Source of the DNA: Pleurostoma richardsiae | Taxonomy: Eukaryota; Ascomycota; Sordariomycetes; Calosphaeriales; Pleurostomataceae | DNA length: 64,000 bases | Assembly (NCBI GenBank): GCA_030052745.1 | Contig: JANBVO010000033.1 | Span: 372,001-436,000, forward strand | Direction: 5' to 3' | Shown here: positions 21,190 through 31,334 of the stretch, one piece after another | Layout: the number at the start of each line of letters is the position of its first letter | How positions within the stretch are numbered: the stretch's first letter is position 1 | Program-made: the position numbers and the translations under genes | Notes under the pieces: model-generated | What the model saw: only the letters and a program-made list of their open reading frames with translations | Databases searched by the model: none | What the model was told of the DNA's origin: nothing

Positions 21190-21753
21190 TTACGTTCGGT
21201 CCGGGCGTGGATTGTGCGGGATCAAAGAGATTTGAGGCGTGCACATCTTCTTCATTGCGTTGGAGAACTCCTCTACACTGATGTGCAGGTCCCAGTCCAG
21301 GACGGAAAGCAGGTGCGCTTCTATGAGATTGACCTCGATGTGGTCAAGGCCGAATCCGCACCATTCCTCCGACCACGCGGACCAATACGCATTACCGGGG
21401 GCAAAGTCCACCAGATACTTGGTGGCTAGTATGAGCGAAGCGAGGAAGATACGATGGAGTGTACACGGCAGCCCGCGAGCAAAGGGCGGGAGGCGACACT
21501 TCAGGCGGCTGAGGTATACCAGCGTACATGCCAGGGTGTTGACTGTAGTGCCAGAGGACAAGACAAGCGCAGTGATGTATCTCTCCAGAGACGGGAGATA
21601 GCCCCTGCATGCACACGGCGAGCGAGCGGACCCGTGTAGTCCAGAGGCATCTGGTCTGCAGAGAACGAGCGTCGACGTGAAAGAGGCCAGGAAAGACACT
21701 ATCTCTTGTAGGGTCACGCGACGCCTTGTACCATCGCTCAGTGATCGATCCAT
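21190..21753 (-). CDS. Pcl/PHO80-type cyclin, about 187 aa
   Basis: The start chosen is the Met of MDRSLSDGT; a TATATAGG box lies about 45 bp upstream. The cyclin box is recognisable: LPSLERYITALVLSS, TLACTLVYLSRLKCRLPP, the helix-3-type CTLHRIFLASLILATKYL, and VNLIEAHLLSVLDWDLHIS near the end. This order is that of Pcl1/Pcl2/Clg1-type cyclins that bind a PHO85-type kinase. Compared with the usual family the product is short and lacks long flanks. A second gene of this type lies at 39772-40629, and both share an IVSFLASFT segment. Confidence 0.75.
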   Translation of the reverse strand: MDRSLSDGTRRRVTLQEIVSFLASFTSTLVLCRPDASGLHGSARSPCACRGYLPSLERYITALVLSSGTTVNTLACTLVYLSRLKCRLPPFARGLPCTLHRIFLASLILATKYLVDFAPGNAYWSAWSEEWCGFGLDHIEVNLIEAHLLSVLDWDLHISVEEFSNAMKKMCTPQISLIPHNPRPDRT

Positions 21754-21839
21754 GCTGGCACCACCCGAGCCCAAGTAGCAACACGGGGCCGGAGGTATAT
21801 AGGTAGATCGAGGTGACACAAGCGTCGCTTTCGGATTTC

Positions 21840-22310
21840 TCATGCGACTGTTTCGGCCTCCGGGCGCGTGAGCTCAACCGGAGCCAGGATGTCCAACACC
21901 TCACTTCCTTGTGCGGCCCTTGACGTAACCCACACTTCTTTGACGCCGCCACAGAGCCGCTGCCACATGGCCGTATACGGCACTTTCACGTGGCCAATAA
22001 ACACCTCCACCAGAGCAAATGTTAGCTTGGATACTTTGCCAGGAATGGGACCGGATATTTCTAGCATGACAGATGTACAGGACGTACGCTTGCTGAGTCC
22101 TCTCCTGCGGCACTGCCATCCTTGACGCGCACGTCTGTCCAGCGCTGTAGACAGCCAATAGCAACCTTTTCGACCACTATGAAGCTTAGCACGTTCCTCT
22201 CGCGTATAGACCAAGCATTCCTTACCGTCTTCCGCATCGGTGTCTGTGATCCTAGCAAGAAACACTTTGTCCGCACGTCGGTCCCAAACAAGGACGTGTG
22301 TGGGCGCCAT
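21840..22310 (-). CDS. Hypothetical protein, about 156 aa
   Basis: The start chosen is the Met of MAPTHVLVWDRRADKVF. The frame is open to 21840, 87 bp before the cyclin start on the same strand. The N-terminal half is beta-like (VFLARITDTDAEDGKECLVY). The second half has a hydrophobic stretch (LTFALVEVFIGHVKV) but no clear signal peptide. No family is recognised. An intron may be hidden in the middle, since another frame is also open there. Confidence 0.4.
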   Translation of the reverse strand: MAPTHVLVWDRRADKVFLARITDTDAEDGKECLVYTREERAKLHSGRKGCYWLSTALDRRARQGWQCRRRGLSKRTSCTSVMLEISGPIPGKVSKLTFALVEVFIGHVKVPYTAMWQRLCGGVKEVWVTSRAAQGSEVLDILAPVELTRPEAETVA

Positions 22311-22884
22311 CGCGTTCGAGGTTTGATTTTTAAGAAGTAGGTTGCACCGCGGAAGGAGGGGGGCCCACGGCTTTAAACCAACCCCGTTAGGCAGCATGGT
22401 GTGGTGGGGATTGGGGGTCGGTGTGCTGCCGGATCTAAAGTCTACTATGTAAGGCAACTCTGTACTGTATGTACCGCAGACGTTCCACGTCGACTCGTTT
22501 CATCAGCCTAGTACTGAGGTCTAGCTCACTCTCGGCACTGCCTCTGCACTGTGCCCTTTGAGTGGGCGGCACCAACAGCCCTGGTCTCTAGGCCCTTGGT
22601 TGGTGCTGCTGCACTGCCCTGACCCGACGAGGCAGCCTGCTTCGCTGCCTGTGTGTACTCTAAACCATGCTTTGCCAGCCAGTCGCCCTACATACCTGAC
22701 CAACAAGTGATGGCAGACAAATCTTAAAAGACACAATGGTCCTCGTTCAGCGCGGGGCCGGACTTCCACGTAAACATAGCACATCCACCCAGTCTCTTCA
22801 GATTCTGCAGCCCCGACCCAGTACGATCTGCTCTACACGGGCGCTCGACCTCGGGGGCGTGTCTGCTTGACTCCTTGTTCGACG
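22311..22884. other. Intergenic stretch, nothing recognised
   Basis: No gene is supported. A CTGTACTGTATGTACC stretch near 22460-22475 is another relative of the GTACAGTAC element. Confidence 0.4.
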
Positions 22885-23310
22885 ATGAAGTGGGTCGGAC
22901 TCCATCAGTGGTGCGCCTCACCTCCCAACGACACGATCACCAAATTTAACAGACATAGTCCTGAGTGCAAAGCTCACGGAAAATCCAGCTGCTTCGATAA
23001 GCACTTCGTGCTGTGTGATGTCCACTCCAGACCTTATAGCCGTCGGAGCAGCTGTGTGAGTTGTGATGCGGCAGTGAAACGTGCGGAACAAGAAGAACGC
23101 CAGACCAACGAGCAGAAAAGAAGAAAGAAGCAGAAAAAAGGGAAGAAGGAGAAAGGGAAGCAGGAAGGGAAGCAAGAAGGGAAGCAGAAAAAATGGAGGC
23201 AGGAAAACGGGAAGCAGGACAAAAGGAAGGCAAAATGGAAGAAGCAAGGAAAAGGGGAGAAGAACCCCGAGCACAAGAGAAGAGGAAGTCAGAAGCAAAG
23301 GGAAAGGTGA
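22885..23310 (+). CDS. Cys/His-cluster protein with Lys-rich repetitive tail, 141 aa
   Basis: The start is the Met of MKWVGLHQW. Residues about 10-62 hold a Cys/His array (CKAHGKSSCFDKHFVLCDVH and later CVSCDAA). Its spacing suggests a small zinc-binding unit like that seen in several short ascomycete proteins. From residue 65 the sequence is almost only Lys, Arg, Gln, Glu and Gly, with GKQEGKQEGKQKK encoded by near-identical 12-bp repeats around 23156-23192. The tail is disordered or helical and highly basic, so nucleic-acid binding is possible. The reverse strand is also open through this purine tract. Confidence 0.5.
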   Translation: MKWVGLHQWCASPPNDTITKFNRHSPECKAHGKSSCFDKHFVLCDVHSRPYSRRSSCVSCDAAVKRAEQEERQTNEQKRRKKQKKGKKEKGKQEGKQEGKQKKWRQENGKQDKRKAKWKKQGKGEKNPEHKRRGSQKQRER

Positions 23311-23969
23311 TGTCAAGCAGCTTGATTCTGCATGTGTCAGTTAGAATAGACACCTGTAGAGGTCCAGACGGTCAGCCAGAGAGACAGTCAGCGAACGATC
23401 GGGGCCTTTTCTGAGTGTATTTTTGCACCTTCTGGAGCATCGCTATGACCTCGTCCGACTAATACTGCCCGGAATAGTCTTTCTCAGCCTTCCAGAGCAG
23501 CAGAGAGAGCGAGGGAGCCTGCTGTAAGGCGGACTGCTTCACCGCGTGGGCTTCAGCTGACCTCAAGTAAAGATCACCCAGGTGGCAAAGGGTCAGCTGG
23601 TGATGAGGCCGGAGCTGTTTCGCGTTTTCCAATCTCTCGTGGAGTTGGAATAACCTCCGGAGAAGGACCGACGGATACGCCCCGTACTCATCGGTCTCGT
23701 GCGGGTTCTTGACTTCGTCTTGACAGCTGCCTTTTCGAGCGAGCAGGCGCAGTGCCGAAGAGCTTGAGGTGTCGGTGCTCTTTACTCCAGGGCGCCGCCG
23801 TGTCAGGTCCGAGCTGATTGGTCTGCCACAGTAGGCGTTGCGACCGTGGCAGATAAATAGTCACAGCCCCGTGCCACAGCGGCATGCTTCGTCCCCGCTT
23901 CTCTACAACCTCTTGTCCCTCTGGGCTTGGTTAAGACCCAAAAATACTCTGGACAGGACTGGTTCCAAG
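23311..23969 (-). other. Unassigned open reading stretch on the minus strand (23868-23459)
   Basis: One minus-strand frame is open for about 136 codons, from a stop near 23871 to a TAG at 23461-23459, but contains no ATG. The last 80 codons read like a real helical protein, with segments PSVLLRRLFQLHERLENAKQ and HHQLTLCHLGDLYLRSAEAH. It may be the last exon of a gene whose first exons I could not place, or a remnant. The rest of the interval holds nothing recognised. Confidence 0.35.
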
Positions 23970-24427
23970 ATGGACTACTTATCCCTGATACTCGGTAAGC
24001 CTCTCCCCTCCCCAGATACAAACTATCATAGCTCATCGCCGCAGGGAACTGCCGATTCTTCTCGCCAGAGGAATGCCGCCTCGCCATCATGCACGAATCC
24101 CCGGATGTCAAGGAATCCCCGGATATGAAGGAATCCTCAGGCGTCAAGGAATCCCCGGGCTACAGGGCGATGGTCTGGTTGATCAGGAACAGAGAGCGCG
24201 TCATCGTCCTTGAAGAGACCGCGCCAACTGTGGAGCTCGCAATCGAGGGCCTATTCTTGAAGTCTGTGGCTGCCATAAACGACTATGTCTCCCTCAACGG
24301 CTTCGCTGTGCCAAATAAGAAGGAGGAGGAGGAGGAGGAGTGGGAGGACTATATGGACAACGGCTGCCGCGGCGTCCCGGGAGGCACGAGTCCCGTCAGG
24401 TCGCTCGCTTTCACGCGCGGACAATAA
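23970..24427 (+). CDS. Small protein with four hexapeptide repeats, two exons, about 135 aa
   Basis: Exon 1 (23970-23994) encodes MDYLSLIL and ends at GTAAGC. A 50-nt intron (23995-24044) follows. Exon 2 runs 24045-24427 in frame. Residues about 26-49 are four six-residue repeats (ESPDVK, ESPDMK, ESSGVK, ESPGYR) encoded by four 18-bp units. A helical segment (YRAMVWLIRNRERVIVLEE) and an acidic run of six Glu follow. No known domain. The repeat design resembles the gene at 42459-42912. A further 3' intron cannot be excluded. Confidence 0.5.
24095..24166 (+). repeat. Four 18-bp tandem units
   Basis: Four direct 18-bp repeats (24095-24112, 24113-24130, 24131-24148, 24149-24166), each starting GAATCC, lie in frame inside the gene at 23970-24427 and each encode six residues. 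Confidence 0.85.
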
Positions 24428-25499
24428 CAGCCGACTACCCCCAGAGGCTGCCCACTCGGAAGCGCCGCCGCGAGACCAGTGAGCGAGAGCCTGCCGGATC
24501 GCAGGACAGGCGGCACTGCGGTGGCGGATCAGCCCAAGTCGCCCGTATAGATGACCGAGGACGCACGGGCCACAAGTGTCTGAGGACACTTGTGATCCGT
24601 GCACGATTCAGATTACTCAGCAGCACCGTGACACAATAGAGTACATGTCGTTTTAATCCTTCGCCCTTCTGCTGTAACCGTTCGATGTGCATCACTGGTT
24701 CCTAGCGACCACTCCGTGCATGTCCGGCCGTCTCTGGTAAGGGGTACCGCAGTGTGATTCGACTGGCCGAGCCTGCTGCGGCCGCAGAGCATGCAGGGGT
24801 GCAAACATCGAAGTGGCCTCGGAGCCAATCTCTGCAGAGCATCCCCGCCGGCTCAGTCATTCTTTGCTCGCTCGCGCCTCGACCCGGCCACCTGAGGCGT
24901 GTTCGGCGAGGCGGGCGCACTTGATTTGCTGGTGCATGCGGGTCTGCGCATCGTGCTGTGCCTCGACGCGACAACGATAGGTACCTAGAGCATCCTGCGC
25001 CATCCGTCAGCACCTGCCAAGACCTGGGTGGATGGCCGCACAGTGCCGATCATCGTGTCAGCGCTGGTCTCCGACCTGGCGAGACCTGGCATGTACCCGA
25101 CAGGTCTCCGGGGCTCGTTGTCTTCCGTCAGGGGGCCGAACCGCAAGGCCACGCGTCATGAGTCACGCAGCCAGGCGCCTCCGCTCGCGGACGCTACCGA
25201 GGGGCTCGCACGCAACGCCGCGTATCTGCAGCAGAAGTGCTCCGGTTCTCACTGGCGCGGCGCGTCTCGGCTGGTAAACGGTGCGTCGTCACGGCATCAG
25301 GCCGCGGCTCTGTCTCCACGGGGGATGGCCTGGCGCGCTATCAGGCGCACGGCGCCAGCCACTCGACCTGGGACGCGTGGCTCTGTGTGCGACGCGACGG
25401 CTGTGTGCAGACAAGTGCGCCGACCGCCCTGGAGGCCGACTGGCAAGAGAGGCTGGTCGCCGCGGCCGAACCCATCCCAGCTTACCTAGTGCCACCAGC
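24428..25499. other. 1.1-kb region with a possible exon at 25237-25503
   Basis: Several overlapping frames are open because the sequence is GC-rich. The plus-strand stretch at 25237-25503 ends with a normal-looking protein segment (STWDAWLCVRRDG, then ALEADWQERLVAAAEPIPAY) and could be a last exon of an unseen gene, but no domain or start is clear. Confidence 0.25.
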
Positions 25500-26693
25500 A
25501 TGAGAAGAGAGGACGGACGGCCGCCTCAGCCCACGCAGTACCTGCTGCCAGACGAGGCTTCCCAGCGGCACTCGCTCTCCCACGACTCTCATCAAGCCGT
25601 CCCTCCAGGCCCGACCGCCAAGCATCGCACATTTCCAGCAGAGTCGCAGGCAGCCCATGCACAGGACCGGATGCCGTGGCAGCTCCGACCCCGAGCCCCA
25701 AGGACGCGAGAGAAGGTCGAAGATTGCATTGTCGTCCCTCCAGGCGGCGACGAGCGATGCCTCTCCTACCAGTCGGAGCAACGCGAGAGATGCATCAGCG
25801 GAGAGGACGGCCGGGTTCGCAGGGGTGCGCGTGAATCGAACGCGAAGTCAGCACAGGGGAATTTCTCGTCGATCCTGCGAGCAGAAAGGCCGCCGGCGTC
25901 TTTCGCTTCCTTCACAGATGCGCGATCTTCTCTCACTGGCGGCGGACGGACTGTCAACGAGGAGGCATGTCGCATCAGCAGAGACGACGAGAGCGGCATC
26001 CTACGGCGCCGAATGACCACTAGGGCGCATCCTTCTGTCACGGTCGATGAGTCGCCTCGGAGGAGGAAGAGAGCCGTCGAGCCTCCCGGCGGTGCCACCG
26101 TTGCCGGTCCACCCGCCAAGCGACGAGCCCTTGCACCCCGCGCTCCGGCCGCTGACACGAAGCTCTCCGGAATGACTCGCCGGGACGACACTTGTCAGGA
26201 GATGCCGGCAGTGGCCCGGGACAAGCGGACACCACCCCCGGGCCGACAGCCTCGAGAGCTGCCTGACCAGCTGGCCAAGGAGATCTCGGAGACGGACGAC
26301 CTCCGAAAGCAGCTGAGCGATGCGCTGCAGAAGGTAGCCCATCTCACGGCGGAGAAGGCGCTCGATGTGGTCGAGCGCCGCCGGTATCACGAGCTGCAGA
26401 TGGAAAATACCGACCTGAATAATTGGATCCGAGACCTGCTGTCCACAGTGTCGAAGTCGCAGGTGGAGCTCAAAGGCATGGAGACGAGCTTGAGGGAGCT
26501 CAAGCTCGAAAGAGACATCGCGCTCAACGAGGCGCAGCAGCTCCGCATCCGGGCCGCGCAGCATGCGGGCGAACACCTGCACTTGCAGCAGATACCAGAG
26601 GGCAGGAACAAGCGTCCAGGCCGCACGCGCGTGCTTCCAGAAAGGGGATCCAGGACCTTGCGCAGTCGCGAGTGCAGATGGGGACGGATGTAG
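25500..26693 (+). CDS. Disordered, basic coiled-coil protein, about 397 aa
   Basis: The ATG at 25500 opens a frame that continues to 26693. The frame is open further upstream, but that part is read as noise. Residues 1-265 are Arg/Pro/Ser-rich and disordered, with basic clusters (SPRRRKRAVEP, PAKRRALAP) that look like nuclear localisation signals. Residues about 270-370 form a long coiled coil (ISETDDLRKQLSDALQKVAH and on through LKGMETSLRELKLERDIAL). The end is basic. A nuclear scaffold or zipper role is inference. Confidence 0.5.
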   Translation: MRREDGRPPQPTQYLLPDEASQRHSLSHDSHQAVPPGPTAKHRTFPAESQAAHAQDRMPWQLRPRAPRTREKVEDCIVVPPGGDERCLSYQSEQRERCISGEDGRVRRGARESNAKSAQGNFSSILRAERPPASFASFTDARSSLTGGGRTVNEEACRISRDDESGILRRRMTTRAHPSVTVDESPRRRKRAVEPPGGATVAGPPAKRRALAPRAPAADTKLSGMTRRDDTCQEMPAVARDKRTPPPGRQPRELPDQLAKEISETDDLRKQLSDALQKVAHLTAEKALDVVERRRYHELQMENTDLNNWIRDLLSTVSKSQVELKGMETSLRELKLERDIALNEAQQLRIRAAQHAGEHLHLQQIPEGRNKRPGRTRVLPERGSRTLRSRECRWGRM

Positions 26694-27303
26694 CCTGAGG
26701 GGACGAGATTGCGCCCTGCGAGCGTCGCTCAGGGACGTGAATGCGTGCCTTGATGCCGAGGCGAGGCGGTCGCGTTAGTGGTGGAAGTGCGTCTTTGGCG
26801 TCCCGCTGGCGGGCAACGCTTAGAGATGCGGGCTCTTCTTTGATCTTGATCATTCCGTGCGCGTCATCAGTCAGACTGTACAGTACGGGCGATTGCTTAC
26901 GTATCTTTCAGCCGGGACGGCGCTTGGGGATCTGCCTTTCTGCAGACTTTATGTCGCTGTCCAGAGCTGTTACAGTACGTATCCTCCTCGGGCTGCCCTC
27001 ATCCAAAACTCGGGGTTCGGCGGGGTACACAGGTCCGCAACCTAGTACTTGCTCACATCGGCTCCCAGGACGCTTGCCGTGCTGCCTACTCTGAATCTCC
27101 AGTATATTTCTAGCCACTTTCAGCTCTTGTATGTATTCTCAAGTAGATATACTTCCTACAGGCGTGTGTAGTACCCCGTATGGGAAGATCCTGCCGCCTC
27201 CATTTTTGACTTCGTCAATTGTATCTGGCTCGACACTGCCCGGCATTGCCTGGCAGGATACATATACGCGCAAGAAGCGCATCACCCTCGGCCATGTGAC
27301 AGC
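26694..27303. other. Intergenic stretch with two GTACAGTAC-type elements
   Basis: No gene is supported. GACTGTACAGTACGGG lies near 26874-26889 and TTACAGTACGTATCC near 26970-26984, about 95 bp apart. Confidence 0.4.
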
Positions 27304-27750
27304 ATGGCAGCACCGAGACTGGGAAAACAGGGGCAGAGCTGGGCCTCGTTACAGCCGGATGACGCATTCGTGGTCCGCTCGAGGCAAGGACACATGCCGC
27401 TCCACAGCAGCTGGAGCGTGGACGGTGTCAGCAGGACCTACGTCTACTGTGTGCCCTGCAACGAACCGATTATCTTCATCTACCTCAGACCCGAGTGCTC
27501 CATCACAGGCGAATGGGTCATATGCCTCTCCGGCCAGCGCACGGAAGGGTGTGTGATGAAGGACATACAACCTGTGGGGATCCTGGAACACGGGAGAACG
27601 ACTTGTGTCCTCCAAATCGCAGAGGCTCCGCCCAAAACGACGGGCATCAACGTCTTCATCGTATGTAAGCCCAGAGACGAAAGAGACGTTGAAAACTTCA
27701 AATTCCAAATCGAGAAGAGCAACGGTTCGCCGTTCATCCAACTATATTAG
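27304..27750 (+). CDS. Hypothetical beta-rich protein, 148 aa
   Basis: Single open frame from ATG 27304. The product is mostly predicted beta strand, with four Cys, two of them in a VYCVPCNEP segment. Even spacing of hydrophobic residues (PIIFIYLRPEC, GEWVICLSG, GINVFIVCKP) suggests a compact beta sandwich. It has no signal peptide, membrane helix or recognised motif. Confidence 0.45.
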   Translation: MAAPRLGKQGQSWASLQPDDAFVVRSRQGHMPLHSSWSVDGVSRTYVYCVPCNEPIIFIYLRPECSITGEWVICLSGQRTEGCVMKDIQPVGILEHGRTTCVLQIAEAPPKTTGINVFIVCKPRDERDVENFKFQIEKSNGSPFIQLY

Positions 27751-28439
27751 GTAGGAATCAATGCACCATTCGATTACAGTGGGGAAAAGAATGAAACCTT
27801 ACAAATGTGCGACTCACAGATGAGAGCGCCGTCAGTTGCAGCGCTACCGAGACAGCTGCCGCGCGGAGTGGATAGGGTGTTTGGCTGGTGTTGTAGAGAG
27901 TAATGCGCGGGGCTCCCGCCAAGTTCCACACGAGAGATCGACCTTTAGTTGCGCATGTACTCGAGTCATATCTGCCTAAGGGGCTGAGGATGGGTGGCCC
28001 CCCCCGGGCTCTCCCCCCCGACATCAACGTCGTTGGCTCCATGGCTTGACCTTTCTATGCGTGTTGGGTCGTGATGCTGGTCCGACACGCTTCTCCGGTC
28101 CTGAGCCACCTTCGCCCTCATCAGCCACTCCCTTGAACATTATCGGGACGGACCCACCCAATCGTAAGGCAGATCCGGCGGCCTGGCAGAACTGATCCAT
28201 GGATGAACGGCGAGGCAGATTCCAAATGAGCCTCTTGACCAGGCCTACGAGAGGCCACCGGAAGGGATGGTCAGCTAGTGCGCAAGTATATAAGGAGACT
28301 TGTCTGGAGTCTTCAGTCTCTTCACACTTCCGTCATCATCACTTCACCACCTCCCTGAACTGCCCCTACTTTACAATACATTCGCCGACACCAATCTTCA
28401 GACGACCCGTATCTTCTATCGACGACTTCCACCTCTACA
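27751..28439. promoter_or_regulatory. Promoter region of the four-helix membrane protein gene
   Basis: No gene is seen. A TATATAAG box at 28287-28294 lies about 150 bp before the ATG at 28440. A pyrimidine-rich leader follows it, as in many fungal promoters. Confidence 0.5.
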
Positions 28440-28991
28440 ATGCCTACCCAGCACCTGATCCGAACTCGTCTTACCGTCCTCTTCTTCACTCTCCTCTCGC
28501 TAGCCGTCGCCGGTCTCAACTCGGCCATCGCACACTTCTTGCTCGATTTGCGAGACCGAGTCCGATCCGACAGCTTTCAAACGCTTCAAAACTGTGTCAT
28601 CGCCACAGTCCTTATGGCAACGGCCACCACCGCATTTGCCATTTACGGAACTGTGATTGCAGTCCATCCGAGATGGGTGCGAGAGCACAATGTGGTCTGG
28701 TCTAAATTCACAGCTGCTCAGATCACTCTGGGCTTCTGTATGATTATTGTAGGGGCATGTCTTGCCAGCGTCGTCCATGGATTCGACACCCCCTTCGAAA
28801 CGTTCGGCTACTACGATAGCATCCCGCACTACAGCCTGATGTACTACGGCAGTGTCGCCCAGGCAGCCTATGGCTCTTTCTTGGGTTTTCTTGCCATTAC
28901 GGTTGTTGCCCTTCTCTTTGCAGTCGATTGTTACCAGACAAAGCGAAACTGGGCTGAGGCATCTGCACGTGTGGAGGTAGCGCAAGTTTAG
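28440..28991 (+). CDS. Four-transmembrane-helix protein (MARVEL-like layout), 183 aa
   Basis: Four hydrophobic segments are clear: residues about 10-32, 53-73, 95-115 and 142-165. Termini are short and both probably cytosolic. The loop between helices 3 and 4 is longer and aromatic (FETFGYYDSIPHYSLMYYGS). Helix 1 starts after a basic IRTRL segment, and the tail is polar with KRNWAEAS. This matches the topology of fungal MARVEL/SUR7-like tetraspan proteins, though the assignment rests on topology rather than a motif. No intron is present. Confidence 0.65.
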   Translation: MPTQHLIRTRLTVLFFTLLSLAVAGLNSAIAHFLLDLRDRVRSDSFQTLQNCVIATVLMATATTAFAIYGTVIAVHPRWVREHNVVWSKFTAAQITLGFCMIIVGACLASVVHGFDTPFETFGYYDSIPHYSLMYYGSVAQAAYGSFLGFLAITVVALLFAVDCYQTKRNWAEASARVEVAQV

Positions 28992-29439
28992 GGTGTGCTA
29001 ATCAAATGGGATGGCGAGAAAGGGGCTGAGTATGTGTGGAGAGGGTTACACGATATGGCTGGGTTTTCACGCGATAGACCGGAGAATGGGCATCTTTACT
29101 ACCAGAGGTTCACTGCTGTTTTATGCTAGATTGATGGGCGACAAGCTTTTCGGTTTTCGATCAATGAATGAATGTCTGCCATACTACGTGGAAGAAATAT
29201 TGTCATAGTTGTCGCTCTGTCCGGCTGCGTGTTTACCACCTGTAGTATCAGGACCGCATGGACTGCGCCTCCACGGAAGTTTGAGAAGGTTCAACATTTA
29301 CAAGTGGTGTGACTCACGCGCTGTCGGGTAGAGCGTGTTTGTTCTCAGCAGCGCGCTGCGGATCTCCACCGCGACATGGACCTTGACTTACAGCTTGCCT
29401 GTCGTGCTTCTCTGAATTCTGCGCTGCACACTGAAGTGA
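28992..29439. other. Gap before the BTB gene; its first exon may lie here
   Basis: No gene is firmly placed. The BTB gene downstream lacks a clear ATG, so its first exon may lie in this stretch. One candidate begins at an ATG near 29376 (MDLDLQLACRASL), but no splice that keeps frame was found. Confidence 0.3.
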
Positions 29440-30381
29440 AGAAAGTCACCTTCTTATGAGAGCACCGCCCTTCTCAGATCTGGGAGAGTACTGGATCTCG
29501 GAGCGTCTCTTCGTGCGATCCCGTGCGGCTTACCGACGCTCCTGAAGGATATATACCTCGAAGATGGACCTAGCCCGCGAGTAAAATTCTTGATTGACCG
29601 TGGAGCGTCTTTTCATACGATCCCTGGCGGCTTACCGAAATTCATGGAGGATATATATCGCAGATTTGGGCCCGTGAGGTGGATAAATTTCTTGCTAGAC
29701 CTTGATGCGCCTCTCGGTGAGATCCCGAGTGGTCTACCACAGTTCCTGGACGACACAATTCGCGAATTCGGTCCTGGCTCGCCCACAGACCCCTTGATAG
29801 TCGGTCGCCCGCGGGTAGGCTTCCTATTGGAGCACTTACTGGCGAGCTACGAGGTTCGGGGACGGCATGAGCAATCCTGGCACCTCGCTCAGACATACGC
29901 TGCGCTGTACCCTCGTCATGCTGTGCCATCGAGCCTCTTAGCAGAGTTCCTGCGATTTTCCGAGCGTCGGCCCGTGCCGAGCGGGCCTCTTCTGGATTTG
30001 ATTCCCCGGAGCAGACAGCTGGAGCTTCTCGCTTCAGCGCGCCTCCCGCACTCCTACCGCCCCCTGATCGCGAAGAGTCTCCGCTCGAACGCGGACGTCA
30101 ATTCGATACTTCTGGCGAAAGACGGCGAAGAAGTCCGTGTTCCGAGTGACGTGCTCTGTTTCTGGTCAGAATATTTCAAACGGGCATTGACGAGTCGGTG
30201 GAATAATCCCAAGTCCTTCAATTACGATGAAAATGATCTGATCTCCGTCGGCTCTCTGAAGAGGATATTTGAGGAGTTCGTCTTCACTGGGAGGTTACGT
30301 TCAATGAGCGTGGAAGATTACGAGGCCGCTCGATATTTCGTAATCACAAAGCTTGAGGAAGCTTGGACGCAACGGGGCTGA
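29440..30381 (+). CDS. BTB-domain protein with three tandem 32-residue repeats (5' end unresolved)
   Basis: The frame is open from 29440, after a TGA, to 30381, but the first part lacks an ATG, so an upstream exon is expected. Three tandem copies of a 31-33 residue unit occupy 29488-29773, each with a core like FLIDRGASFHTIPGGLPKF followed by a D-I-Y/I-R-x-FG segment. The core resembles half of an ankyrin repeat. A helical part follows, then a BTB core near the end: ILLAKDGEEVRVPSDVLCFW, SEYFKRALTSRW, LKRIFEEFVFTGRL. BTB proteins often serve as CUL3 adaptors. Pairing with this repeat is not one I know. Confidence 0.65.
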   Translation, partial: RKSPSYESTALLRSGRVLDLGASLRAIPCGLPTLLKDIYLEDGPSPRVKFLIDRGASFHTIPGGLPKFMEDIYRRFGPVRWINFLLDLDAPLGEIPSGLPQFLDDTIREFGPGSPTDPLIVGRPRVGFLLEHLLASYEVRGRHEQSWHLAQTYAALYPRHAVPSSLLAEFLRFSERRPVPSGPLLDLIPRSRQLELLASARLPHSYRPLIAKSLRSNADVNSILLAKDGEEVRVPSDVLCFWSEYFKRALTSRWNNPKSFNYDENDLISVGSLKRIFEEFVFTGRLRSMSVEDYEAARYFVITKLEEAWTQRG

Positions 30382-31334
30382 ACGTATGCTTTACTGAATA
30401 ATCTGGACCATAGTCTGCAACATACTCAATAGGTTCGCGTCGTTTCTCGCAAGTTTCTTGTTAGCGAAAGCTAGATTGCCATCACAGCCATGCAATCTAT
30501 GTGAGTGGCCCAGCAGATGGCGTTGATTACCACCATGTTCAAGCCGTGCCTTGTCTGTCGCGGAGGCCCGTGAAGTGTCGATGTGTCCTATACACAGGGA
30601 ACCGAGTCACGCAGGGCTTGGGAGTGTGTTAAAGGTCGCCAAGACGACGCAAATCCTTCCTGGCGCCGACTTCAGTCTTTCTCGCAGCCGTGTCTGCAAC
30701 GCATCGGCCATCAATGCATCACGATTCGCATCCCAATTGTCCCTCCATCGGCCACGCAAATGGGAGCCAGTTGACCATTAGACTCGGCGCCGGCTCGTGC
30801 ATCTGATCGAAGAACATTACGTACTTCCTGTCCTGCGTTGGTGCCCCTAATCTTCCACGGTGACCACGCTTCTCTCCACGAAATGCCCGCTCTTCCTCTA
30901 TGGGCGGCCACTGATGACGGGCTGGGCTCAGAGAATCTAGCCACCACGGCTGACTTGCCGATCCGGACTACGAATAAATCCTTGACGACCTTCGGACCTT
31001 TTGGAATTCACAGATTTTTTCGACAAGGTCCACCGCCTCGAAACACAATGTTTGTTAAGTCTATTCGAATATGCCCTTGATCAGTGAAAGGGGGAAGGGT
31101 GGGCGGCAATGACGGTCACGCGATAGAACGGGACTGGGCGACAGAAGTCCTTTTCATCAGGGGTCGGTCTATAGATGTCTACCAGATGACTACCAGTCCC
31201 CCGCTCGAATCTTCAAGGAGGAAAAGAAAATGACAGTGTATGAGAAAAGAGTAGGAGACCTTGCCTTCTGGCAATGAGAGGTGTAAGGATTGATTGCTGT
31301 TATCCCGCGCCGCACAACGGCTGACCAGAAGCTT
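30382..31334. other. 950-bp intergenic stretch, nothing recognised
   Basis: Only short overlapping open frames are present between the converging BTB and NMA111-like genes. No domain, repeat or motif was found. Confidence 0.4.

Noticed and set aside
22918-23353. Minus-strand frames rich in Leu, Phe and Ser opposite the Lys-rich gene
   Set aside because: Mirror of a purine-only tract; no signal peptide logic or family, and the plus strand has the Cys/His head.
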